A stretch of 25,987 nucleotides of DNA from NCBI GenBank assembly GCA_016987375.1, contig PJRA01000297.1, positions 231,762-257,748 of the forward strand. Reading direction: 5' to 3'. This document shows positions 1 through 8,570 of the stretch, in pieces. The position numbers and the translations under genes were made by a program. Every line of letters starts with the position of its first letter. Position 1 is the first letter of the stretch. The DNA comes from Brachionus koreanus. Lineage: Eukaryota; Rotifera; Eurotatoria; Ploima; Brachionidae. The notes beneath the pieces were generated by a model. The model was given only the letters and a program-made list of their open reading frames with translations, was not told the origin of the DNA and did not search any database.

Positions 1-43
1 TATTATTTTTGCACAAGGTTTGGCTTGCACTTGCATATTCAAA

Positions 44-379
44 TGCGGCATTGTCAATTTTGGAATCTAAAACAAAAACAAAAATTAAAATAATTTTTTT
101 TCTAAGGGTTTAATAATCTTTGTGCAAAATGTATCAGCTGATATAATGTTTGTATCACCCAAATTTAGTCCGTTTTATAAACTCATTTAAAATTGTGCAA
201 AACAGTATATGCATTAGAAAATTATTAAAATGAGATTTTAAAACGGCCTAAATTTGGGTGATACAAAAATTGTATCAGCTGATACATTTTGCACACCGAT
301 ATTAAGACCCTTTGGAAAAAAGTTATTTTAATTTTAAATTTTCGTTTTTGTATTTTGTTCCAAAATTCACAATGCCGCA
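44..379. repeat. Long hairpin (foldback / MITE-like) element
   Basis: Two inverted arms, about 44-188 and 227-379, face each other across a loop of roughly 38 bases. The outer ends pair as TGCGGCATTGTCAATTTTGG (from 44) against the complement ending TGCCGCA at 379, with one mismatch over 22 bases. The inner parts (122-188 against 227-293) match at roughly 90 percent and contain the palindrome GTATCAGCTGATAC or a near copy in each arm. The middle parts match with a few short indels. No coding capacity is visible. This shape is typical of non-autonomous DNA transposons or foldback elements; the superfamily cannot be assigned because no clear target duplication is seen and the window begins 43 bases before the arm. 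A transcript across it would form a long double-stranded hairpin. Confidence 0.8.
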
Positions 380-2549
380 AACTGATTTTGAAATTGGTTT
401 CAAATTCAAACGAGTCTACCAGGCCTAGTTAAAGTGAATTAAATTTAAGGACCCACTTTCTCTTCAATTTAAACTATGGCTAACAAATTACAACATTTTA
501 TTTTTGTTTTAAATTGTGAATTTTTCTTTTTAACTAAAAATAATCTTGTAATTGTTCAATAATTGTATTTTGTAGCTAATTTTAAATAAATACCCCTTTT
601 TATTTTTTTCTGAATAAAATATAGAAGCCAATGTGGCTTAAACTTTAAATGAAATTGAAATTTGTCACCGTTATTGAATCAATCAAATGAAAAAAACAAG
701 CTTATTTATTTATCTAGAAAATAATATAGGAAAAGATTCTCAAAGGCAGTTTCGAATGGCAGCGCCTTCTTTTCACTCTTCATGATTCCAATCTGACAAT
801 TAAAAAAATAAAAATAATATAAGTATTGTTAATGTATGTGCAATTATCGTGTTATATTTGACACTGTTTTAGTCCTTATTATGACTACATCTACTTTCCA
901 AAAGAGTATTAAGTTTTGCTGTGTATACTTGAAAATCATACAGTTAATTACTGAATGGCTTTCAAATATAAAATCACAGTGTATAATTCAAAAAAATAAT
1001 TCTTTTCTTAGAGCTCTCAATTATTATTTCTCTTTTTTCGTTTTCAATATAATTTGTATAGGCAAGAAGCGGCCACAGTGATTAATAAAGTTTATAAAAT
1101 TATATTATACTTTCATTTAATTGTCCCTTTCCTTAGGTCTTTACCCCAACCTGATTTAAAAACAAGTAAAGCCGTACTTGTACTTTAAAAACACGACAAT
1201 GTGTATGTCTCAATTACAACTTAAACAGTAAAATAATGTAACATCTAATGATTTAATTTGATAAAAATTTTAATTTAAATTGAAAAAAATATACATTTCG
1301 AAATGTCAAAGAGACAAAGAGACTTAAATCTAAGATATTTTAATTTTAAATAAATCACCTTTTTTGCCATTAAATCTCAAAAATGTTCAACGAATTTGCT
1401 AAAAAAAAAATTTTTTTAAAAGGAGCGAATTTATGGGTCAATTTGGTTAATAGGGTATCACCCCCTAGGCCCAAAATTCACACAATAAACCTTGACAATA
1501 ACTCATTTAACGCATATTAACCTTTTTAAAAATACATGGTCACCCCATTAACCCATTTAGACCTTTTTTATATTATTCACTGATTAAACCATTTAATACA
1601 AAAAATCCAGATTATTCATTAACTACATAAGAATTTGGTTCTCCTGCATTACCAAATGCTGAAAATATATCATTAGAAGAACGTAGTACAGAGAATGTGC
1701 CACGGATTTGAAAAAATACTAAAAGTTTAGATTAGAGTACCACAAGAAGCAAACTTAAAAGAACTTATGCCTAAGAGAACACGAAGCCAAGGAGCAATTA
1801 GAAAAAGAAAGAAATAAAAAGAAAACTGGATTATTAAATTTTTTGCTTTTTATGTGATCTTAATTTTGATTTAGGAAGATATAGTTCAAAACCTTGGTTG
1901 ACGTGTGAGAGTTGCCTTGAATGTTTACCAATAAGTTTTAGTAGAGACCTATTGAAATGATTTAATTTTCAAGAGTGCAAATAGTTTGAAAAATAAGGCT
2001 TAAAACTTTTTTTTGTAATAATAATTTTTTAATTTGTTTAATTTATTCTAGACTTCAATTTACTCTAATTAAGTTACATTTTTTAGTTTAAAAGTGTGTA
2101 TATTTAATGTAAAAAATTCAATTAATTAATTAATAAAATAAAATTAATAAAATTGTTTGATTTAATTTAGTAAAAATTTTTCAGCTTTATTTTTATTTAA
2201 CTAATTAAAACATAAAAAATTATATAAAATAAAAAATTAATAAAATAAAAAAATATGCTAAAATGAGTCAAAAAATCTGGTTAATTCGGTGAAAAATCGT
2301 CTATCCGGGTTACTCGAAAAATTCGGATTAAATGGACGATTAAATTTCACATTTTCTATCGTTACTGAGTCTTTATTTATTTTATTTTTTTATTTCAAGG
2401 TTAATCAACAGACTCGTGTCCATGTCAATATGACCGATTAACACCTCATTTATTTAATTTTATAAAAGTAATCATTACAAATTTAAAAAGAAATAAAAAA
2501 AAATTATTTAAAAATTAAAACATTGAAAGATTTAAATAAAATTTTTTTA
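380..2549. other. Gene-free AT-rich stretch
   Basis: No convincing gene. The longest frame (836-1081, 81 codons) has AT-driven composition and no recognisable motif. A short patch at about 1765-1857 reads as a charged, helix-like peptide (EAKEQLEKERNKKK) and then stops; it may be a scrap of an old coding sequence, but nothing identifies it. One weak dispersed repeat (729-798) is listed separately. The rest is homopolymer-rich A/T sequence. Confidence 0.6.
729..798. repeat. Copy 1 of a short diverged repeat
   Basis: This segment resembles 11881-11953 in the same orientation. Both share the core GCCTTCTTTTCA (764-775 and 11915-11926), followed about 13-20 bases later by related ATCTGA-containing sequence ending in CTGAC, and preceded by TCGAATG/TCAAATG. 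The similarity is gapped and patchy. The identity of the family is unknown; it could be an old SINE or LINE end. Confidence 0.35.
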
Positions 2550-3283
2550 ATTTTTTTTCAAAATATGTAAAAATCAAATTGATATCATTGAAAATAGATT
2601 GCTTGAAAGTTGAAAACTTTAACATTCATCTCTTGATCACAAAGCTATTTATCAGTCTTGCATAAAAATATTCAAAGGTTTTTTCACCATTTTCTGTTTT
2701 TGACATTGGTTCTATCAAATTTCCGCTATTCCTTAAATTTCTTTAGTCATTTTTCTTTAATTTCATTCTTAAATTTTCAGGTGAATTATGGAAAATTTTT
2801 TCAAGAAAATTATTAATACTATTAAAGTTGTTAACTTCAAATTTGAATTTAAATAATTTGAATATTGAAAAATAGTAACTTTTGGCAAGTTTAACTATTG
2901 CGTCTTTTGAAAAATAACACAAAAGAGTTGAACAATAATCAAAATAAGGCAAAATAAATGACTTAAAAAACTGAATTTTAACAACTACTAAATAGTTTTT
3001 TGTTTTTTGTCTACAACTAATGAGATACTACAGGCAAGCTTTGAAAGATTTTGATCAATCTTAAAACATTAGAGCATTACTTCATCTACGACTTGAATAT
3101 CTTTTCCACAATTATTTACCTTCTCAGGAAATTTAGTTAGTTTATTCGAAAAGATCATGCAAAATGTTTTAGACCAGTTTATATCTATCTTGTTATAAAA
3201 ACACCAATTACTAAATATTTTTGAGTCTTTAGAAAAATTATCAAAAAAATTGGTGATCCGGTTAAGCCGTCTGAAAATATCAG
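2550..3283 (-). pseudogene. Relic A: non-LTR reverse transcriptase, C-terminal half
   Basis: Read on the minus strand from about 3283 downward, consecutive frame segments give a recognisable LINE reverse transcriptase end. There is a possible degenerate FADD box (FSDGL), then FSNWCFYNKIDINWSKTF (the segment after the catalytic box), KLTKFPEKV and DIQVVDEV. A frame change leads to FFKSFILPYFDYCSTL, typical of the RT thumb region (the uninterrupted piece from 2952 to 2743 is 69 codons), and then weaker C-terminal sequence (TENGEKTFEYFYARLINSF). Stops and frameshifts make it non-functional. It is the target in which the intact plus-strand LINE sits, and its upper part (2956-3283) is duplicated at 7986-8313. 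Confidence 0.75.
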
Positions 3284-3540
3284 AAAACTTTTATTTCATA
3301 CCTTTTTAAAATAATTATTATACAACTAGATTAATTTCTCAAATCAATAATTCTTATTCAATAAAACCTTAATTTTTTTTTTGTTTATTTATAACTCTTT
3401 CCATCATCATTTTTTTACTTTAAGACAGTTTTTGAAATTAAAGAAAAATTAAAAGAGAAGGTTTATGTGTACAAAAAATTAGTTTAAATAGGCAATTTTG
3501 TAAAAAAAAAAATTTGATTAAAGAGAAAGACCCTTTTCAT
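2956..3540 (+). repeat. 585-bp direct repeat, left copy (probable long target-site duplication)
   Basis: Aligned base by base with 7986-8570 at a constant offset of 5030, with no gaps and only two substitutions (3070 T against 8100 A; 3273 G against 8303 T). The match stops sharply at 3540: the left continues GATTAAAG into the LINE, the right continues CCATTCAC. The left outer boundary is probably in its original context, because the RT relic A runs through it without interruption to about 2550. Position and exact fit to the two LINE ends suggest a target-site duplication made during insertion. Confidence 0.9.
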
Positions 3541-3648
3541 GATTAAAGAATATCTTAGTATATTTAGTATAAATTTGAAACTAATTAGCATAAATTATAA
3601 TTTTTCAATCATCCCTACTCTCACCTGGGTTGCCTCCTTCTTTTGGAA

Positions 3649-4974
3649 ATGAGTGCAACCACATTGTCTTTCGACTCAAACTTTCCCCCACTGGGATCTC
3701 AACCCCCTAACTCGTCAAACAACTCAATTTTGATCAACCCTTCAGTTCTTCTCCAACTTATGTATCAACTAAACCAAAACCAAAACCAAAACTATTCACA
3801 AATAGTCTCGAATCAACCAGCTAACCAAGTCTTTCAACCCAAACCAATACAGAGCTCGAATCCCAAAAACACACCCCATCTACAATCTTCCAATATGCCA
3901 CAAGAAGAACCAAAAAAATCGTTTATTTCAAAATTTGTCAGCAACTCTTTTTTTCCAAATGAACAAAAAGGCTTTCTAAAATTACAACGTGAAATAAAAC
4001 GATGCAAACCAAACGCAAACATTCTTAATGCCTATGTAAACAAAAAAAATGAATTAATAATCAGAACCCCTTCATTAGAAGATAATAATTACATTAATGA
4101 ATCATGGCTAATTGACGCATTTACCCACGGAATAAAAGCTATAGACTCATCACCAAGATTTTTTCTTGCACTTCATGATGTTCCATCTTCTCTATTCGAC
4201 GTCGAAGACGAGGAAAACAAAAACTTCATGCTAGAACACTACAACATTATCAAAATGATGAGAATCATTAAAAAAAGCACTAACGAACAAACAAATTTAA
4301 TCAAAGCTATTGTAAACGATAAAGATATATTCGAAAAAATAATTAGTGAAAAAAAAATCAAAATCGGTAATACTTTTGTAAGAATCTCTCGATGGAAATT
4401 TGGCCAGCAACTTTCTCAATGTTTTCATTGTCAAAAACTTGGTCACAATAAATTCTCCTGTCCAAACATAAATAACAAGCCAACTTGTCTCCGTTGCCAA
4501 GGTGAACATGAACACAAAAACTGCAGAGTTAACGACCCTGCTCTATTTAAATGTGCCAACTGTGGTGGAAATCATCCAGCAGTCAGTAAACAATGTCCTG
4601 CAATTAATAATTTCCTTAAAAAAAGAGAAGAAGAAACAAAAAAAAAACTAAATAAATACAGTCAAAAATTTACCAGAGTCGAATCAGCTACTTCAGCCCC
4701 AAATGCAACACAACCCCTCCCAATCGACCAACCAAATCAACAAACACCTTCAATCAACATTATTCTTTTCATTATAGCCATAATTAAAAATCTCGATACT
4801 ATTCATGAATCGATATATGAAAACAACTCTGAAATAATAAAAATTATAAATCAATTTTTTGGGCCGATTTTTGGAAACTACATAAAAAGTTACTTGAACC
4901 ACTCAAATCTAGTTGAAGCAAACCAAAACATCATGGACGTTAGTTCCGAATCCACTCAATCTCACCATGAATAA
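3649..4974 (+). CDS. LINE ORF1 protein (Gag-like, CCHC zinc knuckles)
   Basis: A 441-residue RNA-binding protein expected to coat the LINE transcript and form the ribonucleoprotein used for retrotransposition. The start is the ATG at 3649; an in-frame TTG lies two codons upstream but is not a normal eukaryotic start. Residues 1 to about 90 are low-complexity, rich in Q, N, P and S. A central region of about 150 residues, without obvious motifs here, corresponds to the RRM-like part of Jockey-type ORF1 proteins. Three zinc knuckles follow: C258-C261-H266-C271 (CX2CX4HX4C), C280-C283-H287-C292 (CX2CX3HX4C) and C302-C305-H309-C316 (CX2CX3HX6C), the spacing series known from Jockey-group elements. 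A lysine/glutamate-rich segment and a hydrophobic stretch come after. The end overlaps the ORF2 start by 8 bases. No internal break is seen. Confidence 0.9.
   Translation: MSATTLSFDSNFPPLGSQPPNSSNNSILINPSVLLQLMYQLNQNQNQNYSQIVSNQPANQVFQPKPIQSSNPKNTPHLQSSNMPQEEPKKSFISKFVSNSFFPNEQKGFLKLQREIKRCKPNANILNAYVNKKNELIIRTPSLEDNNYINESWLIDAFTHGIKAIDSSPRFFLALHDVPSSLFDVEDEENKNFMLEHYNIIKMMRIIKKSTNEQTNLIKAIVNDKDIFEKIISEKKIKIGNTFVRISRWKFGQQLSQCFHCQKLGHNKFSCPNINNKPTCLRCQGEHEHKNCRVNDPALFKCANCGGNHPAVSKQCPAINNFLKKREEETKKKLNKYSQKFTRVESATSAPNATQPLPIDQPNQQTPSINIILFIIAIIKNLDTIHESIYENNSEIIKIINQFFGPIFGNYIKSYLNHSNLVEANQNIMDVSSESTQSHHE
4967..4974 (+). promoter_or_regulatory. ORF1 stop / ORF2 start overlap (ATGAATAA)
   Basis: The ORF2 ATG (4967-4969) lies just before the ORF1 stop TAA (4972-4974), so the two frames overlap by 8 bases. 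In some two-ORF LINEs such overlaps are used for termination-reinitiation, giving low ORF2 output relative to ORF1. The overlap is plain in the sequence; the mechanism is inferred. Confidence 0.6.
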
Positions 4975-7690
4975 AAAACTAAAAATTCTTCACCTCAACA
5001 TTCGATCTGTTGAATCTGAACAGAAAATATTAGAACTTACAAAACTCGCTAAAATATGTAAAATAGAAATTATTAGTCTAAACGAAACTTACTTAAAACC
5101 AGACAAAACATTCGAACTACCAGGCTTTAAAACTTTTAGAGGAGATAGATTAGACAGAAGAGGTGGCGGTGCGGCAATCTGCATCAAAGATAATTTAATC
5201 TCAACAGAAATTTCACTCACAAATATTTCCAAACTTGATAATGCAATTGGCTGCGAATTGACAATTGACCATAACTTCAAATTAGCCATTTTTTCAATTT
5301 ACTCGAGTCCTTCTAATAAAAAAATCAATGAAAATTTAATGTACTACATCTCAGAGCAATACAAAAACTTCATAATCACAGGAGATTTAAATGCGAAAAA
5401 TAAAATTTGGAACTGTGACAAAGAAAATCTAAGTGGAAATCTTATTGAAGATTTTTTAAACAAAAAAAATTGTCACATACTCAATTGTAACAAACCTACT
5501 TACCTAAGAAGCAAAACCATCTTAGATCTTTCAATATGTTCGAATTCAATACTCAAATTTTTCAAATCGCATAAAGTTCTTGACAACTCGATTAGTGACC
5601 ATCAACCAACAATAACCGAATTCATTGATATGAGTCCTAAGCTAAGAACATTTACTTCTAAAAGAATAAACTGGGAATATTTCAAATCAGAAATAGTTCG
5701 AAAATTACCGGAAGTTGACCTAAACTCTTCTGAAGATATTGAAATCGAAACAAACAAAATAATTAAAGACATAACTGACACAATAAAAACAACTTCGTAT
5801 CAAAAATCATTCTATTGTAAAGCTATCAACCCAATTGTTATTCCAAATTACCTTGTAGACATGATTAAGCTAAAAAGAAAATTTAAAAGATTATTAAATA
5901 AAACTAAAAATGATTATACTACAAGAGTCTATAACATGCTGTGTTACAAAGTAAAAAAAGGAATAAAAACTTTCAAATCATACAAGCTTAAAACGGAATT
6001 CAAAGAGCTAGAAAATTTTAACCAATCTGAATCAAAATGTTGGAACCTCTTAAAAAAACTTGAAAATAGTAACTATTCAATTAACAAAACCCAAGCAATC
6101 GAACTCAAAAAAATTGACGATACAACAACAAAAAATGAAAACGAAATAGCCAACCTGTTCAGTGACAGCTTATTCGAAGTATTCAAGCCTGAAATTCACC
6201 AAATCGTCTTTGAACAGAATCTTACCCGTCCCATTCCGACAACCAAATCTGACTCAATATCCAGGGAAGAATTTTATAGTTCGCTTAAAAGCCTCAACTC
6301 AAATGCCTCACCAGGAACGGACCAAATAACTAACAAGGTTTTTAAAAATTGCCCCAAAGAATTTTTGAAACGTATTTTCAATTTGTTCAATGCTTCTCTA
6401 AAGGTTGGATATGTTCCCAACAGTTGGAAGATTTCCAAAGTCATTATGGTTCCTAAGAAGGGTAAACCTCCCGACAACGTTGGTTCTTATAGACCAATTT
6501 CACTCATCTCATGTATGGCAAAATGGCTAGGAAAAATCATTAATCTAAAGCTAACGTCCTGGCTTGAATTACACAATTTTTTACCACCATGTCAATCGGG
6601 TTTCAGGAAAAAAATGAGTACACATGACCAATTCCTTAGACTTTATCATTCAGTAATAAACGGCTTTAACAAATATGAAAAAACAGGCGCAGTGTTTTTT
6701 GATCTAGAGAAAGCTTTCGACAAAGTAAACCACTTAGCCATTTTAACGAAACTGAAAAAATTTAATGTCTCGCCTTCAATTTATAATTGGATTATTAGCT
6801 TTCTAAACAACCGTAAATTCTACGTGTCATATGGTCAATCAAAATCAACTGAAAAACTAATTAGAGCAGGTGTACCACAAGGAAGCTCGTTATCGCCTAC
6901 TTTATTCTCGCTCTTTTTCAGTGACATTGTTGAGTATATCCCACAAAACATACAAAAAGCCCTTTTTGCAGACGACCTTACTATATGGTACTCAAATAAA
7001 AGTCTCAAAACCATACAAAATACTATACAAACTGCGATTCAATCAATAGAAAAATATTGCCTTTTCTGGGGTTTAAAACTAAACTGTTCAAAATCAGTCT
7101 ACACAGTATTTACCACAGCAGGTTATAGAAAAAACTATGAAAAAAACTACCAACTTAAACTCTACATAAACAATAGTAATATTCCAATTGATCCATTTCC
7201 TCGTTTCCTCGGACACATACTAGATCCAAAATTGAGCTTCAAACATCACTTCGAATCAGTGTCCGATAAAATCATTGGTAAAACAAATTTGATTAGAAAG
7301 ATAAATAGTTTAAAATTAAAAAATAAAACCTCCCTTTCGTTGCTGGTATACAAATGTTTTATTCGGTCACAACTGGACTTTATGTTTGTGGCAATTAACA
7401 ATTCGATGCAAAGAGTGCTACCAGACTGCCAAAAACTGCAAAACCGTATCCTGCGAACAATTAAATTCTTTCCAATTAGAACAAAAATAACTGATATCCA
7501 TAAATCACTTAGAACGGAAATGTTAGAGAAAAGATACACAAAATTATTTAAAAATTACGTTTATAGTCGACTTACTCACAAGCAAATACAAATAGATATT
7601 TCAAACTACAATAAAATAGACAAACAAAAATTCATCTCACCTATTGACTTATTCCTTATAATAGCCCTAGATTCAAATCCTAATACCTAA
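4967..7690 (+). CDS. LINE ORF2 polyprotein: APE endonuclease and reverse transcriptase
   Basis: A 907-residue enzyme that nicks target DNA and reverse-transcribes the LINE RNA at the nick (target-primed reverse transcription). The first ATG in frame is at 4967. The N-terminal apurinic-type endonuclease runs from about residue 5 to 220: LHLNIRS near residue 8, catalytic-site E40 in SLNET, GDLNA at 139-143, and SDH at 210-212 near its end. The reverse transcriptase follows: YRPISLIS, SGFRKK, motif A FFDLEKAFDKV (first Asp 579), motif B VPQGSSLSP (636-644) and motif C FADD (667-670, both catalytic Asp present). A thumb region with FLGHILDPKLSF and RSQLDF follows, and the protein ends without an RNase H domain or a cysteine-rich tail. 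Every key residue I can check is intact. It follows ORF1 in a different frame with an 8-base overlap. Confidence 0.95.
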   Translation: MNKKLKILHLNIRSVESEQKILELTKLAKICKIEIISLNETYLKPDKTFELPGFKTFRGDRLDRRGGGAAICIKDNLISTEISLTNISKLDNAIGCELTIDHNFKLAIFSIYSSPSNKKINENLMYYISEQYKNFIITGDLNAKNKIWNCDKENLSGNLIEDFLNKKNCHILNCNKPTYLRSKTILDLSICSNSILKFFKSHKVLDNSISDHQPTITEFIDMSPKLRTFTSKRINWEYFKSEIVRKLPEVDLNSSEDIEIETNKIIKDITDTIKTTSYQKSFYCKAINPIVIPNYLVDMIKLKRKFKRLLNKTKNDYTTRVYNMLCYKVKKGIKTFKSYKLKTEFKELENFNQSESKCWNLLKKLENSNYSINKTQAIELKKIDDTTTKNENEIANLFSDSLFEVFKPEIHQIVFEQNLTRPIPTTKSDSISREEFYSSLKSLNSNASPGTDQITNKVFKNCPKEFLKRIFNLFNASLKVGYVPNSWKISKVIMVPKKGKPPDNVGSYRPISLISCMAKWLGKIINLKLTSWLELHNFLPPCQSGFRKKMSTHDQFLRLYHSVINGFNKYEKTGAVFFDLEKAFDKVNHLAILTKLKKFNVSPSIYNWIISFLNNRKFYVSYGQSKSTEKLIRAGVPQGSSLSPTLFSLFFSDIVEYIPQNIQKALFADDLTIWYSNKSLKTIQNTIQTAIQSIEKYCLFWGLKLNCSKSVYTVFTTAGYRKNYEKNYQLKLYINNSNIPIDPFPRFLGHILDPKLSFKHHFESVSDKIIGKTNLIRKINSLKLKNKTSLSLLVYKCFIRSQLDFMFVAINNSMQRVLPDCQKLQNRILRTIKFFPIRTKITDIHKSLRTEMLEKRYTKLFKNYVYSRLTHKQIQIDISNYNKIDKQKFISPIDLFLIIALDSNPNT

Positions 7691-7713
7691 TACTGTAGTT
7701 TAACTATTCAAAA

Positions 7714-7749
7714 TTTTTTTTTTTTTTTTTTTTTTATTTTTTTTTTTTT
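7714..7749 (+). repeat. T tract in the LINE 3' UTR
   Basis: A run of 22 T, one A, then 13 T, starting 24 bases after the ORF2 stop. It is inside the element, not at its end, so it is not an inverted poly(A) tail of this LINE. Its exact length may be affected by sequencing or assembly slippage. Confidence 0.8.
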
Positions 7750-7907
7750 ACTTAAATTTTTTCATAATGAGTTTTTTTTCTTTTTAAATTTTTTATACTA
7801 TTTATTCAAATCATTTTGCTAAAATTCGCAGCTTAATTTAAAATTGAGCTCTAATCTAACCAAACATTCTCTCAAAACAAATTTTGTTATTCAAAAATAT
7901 TTTCATG

Positions 7908-7947
7908 TGGCTGAAAGGAAGGACTAAGTCTCCATTCCAACCAGCCA
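7908..7947 (+). other. Candidate 3' stem-loop of the LINE
   Basis: TGGCTG at 7908-7913 pairs with CAGCCA at 7942-7947, and inside it GGAA pairs with TTCC, with further short pairing around GGACTAAGTCTCC. This is the most GC-rich part of the 3' UTR and lies about 40 bases from the element end. Some LINEs have a 3' hairpin recognised by their own RT; that role here is inferred from position and shape only. Confidence 0.5.
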
Positions 7948-7985
7948 AGGCTCTGCCTAAATTATATTTTAAATAAATAAATAAA

Positions 7986-8313
7986 AAATGACTTAAAAAA
8001 CTGAATTTTAACAACTACTAAATAGTTTTTTGTTTTTTGTCTACAACTAATGAGATACTACAGGCAAGCTTTGAAAGATTTTGATCAATCTTAAAACATA
8101 AGAGCATTACTTCATCTACGACTTGAATATCTTTTCCACAATTATTTACCTTCTCAGGAAATTTAGTTAGTTTATTCGAAAAGATCATGCAAAATGTTTT
8201 AGACCAGTTTATATCTATCTTGTTATAAAAACACCAATTACTAAATATTTTTGAGTCTTTAGAAAAATTATCAAAAAAATTGGTGATCCGGTTAAGCCGT
8301 CTTAAAATATCAG
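7986..8313 (-). pseudogene. Duplicated fragment of RT relic A
   Basis: The same minus-strand RT remnant as in the left repeat, cut off at 7986 by the LINE tail, so the FDYCSTL part is missing here. The reading around DIQVVDEVML continues LCFKID because 8100 is A, restoring agreement with the usual LLG..ID pattern of LINE RTs; at 8303 a T makes a stop next to the degenerate FADD box. Confidence 0.7.
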
Positions 8314-8570
8314 AAAACTTTTATTTCATACCTTTTTAAAATAATTATTATACAACTAGATTAATTTCTCAAATCAATAATTCTTATTCAATAAAACCTT
8401 AATTTTTTTTTTGTTTATTTATAACTCTTTCCATCATCATTTTTTTACTTTAAGACAGTTTTTGAAATTAAAGAAAAATTAAAAGAGAAGGTTTATGTGT
8501 ACAAAAAATTAGTTTAAATAGGCAATTTTGTAAAAAAAAAAATTTGATTAAAGAGAAAGACCCTTTTCAT
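7986..8570 (+). repeat. 585-bp direct repeat, right copy
   Basis: Partner of 2956-3540, 583 of 585 positions identical. It starts directly after the A-rich tail of the LINE and ends at 8570, beyond which the flanks differ. It holds a truncated duplicate of RT relic A. Base 8100 (A) keeps a leucine codon on the minus strand where the left copy has a stop. Confidence 0.9.

Larger units (their letters stand above)
3541..7985 (+). mobile_element. Intact Jockey-like non-LTR retrotransposon (LINE)
   Basis: The element begins where the left direct repeat ends and finishes in an A-rich tail of AAATAAATAAATAAA type just before the right repeat. Order: about 108 bases of 5' leader, ORF1 (nucleic-acid-binding, three zinc knuckles), ORF2 (APE endonuclease plus reverse transcriptase, no RNase H seen), and a roughly 295-base 3' UTR with a long T tract and a GC-richer stem-loop. 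The two-ORF plan, the CCHC spacing and the lack of RNase H fit the Jockey group; finer classification needs a tree. Both ORFs are open from start to stop and the flanking repeats are 99.7 percent identical, so the copy looks recent and possibly competent. The coding strand is rich in A and C, unlike the surrounding DNA. Confidence 0.9.

Noticed and set aside
836..1081. 81-codon plus-strand frame with an AATAAA just after its stop
   Set aside because: Composition follows the AT-rich background, no domain or signal is visible, and AATAAA is very frequent here.
1765..1857. Charged helix-like peptide patch
   Set aside because: Only about 30 codons, with no identifiable family and no extension in the same frame.
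7714..7749. T tract as the poly(A) tail of a minus-strand retrocopy
   Set aside because: It lies inside the plus-strand LINE 3' UTR, and no minus-strand gene body adjoins it.
2956..8570. LTR retrotransposon with 585-bp LTRs
   Set aside because: The internal element is a non-LTR LINE with its own A-rich tail and APE endonuclease. The repeats hold part of an older RT relic in the opposite orientation and lack TG...CA ends, a primer-binding site or polypurine tract.
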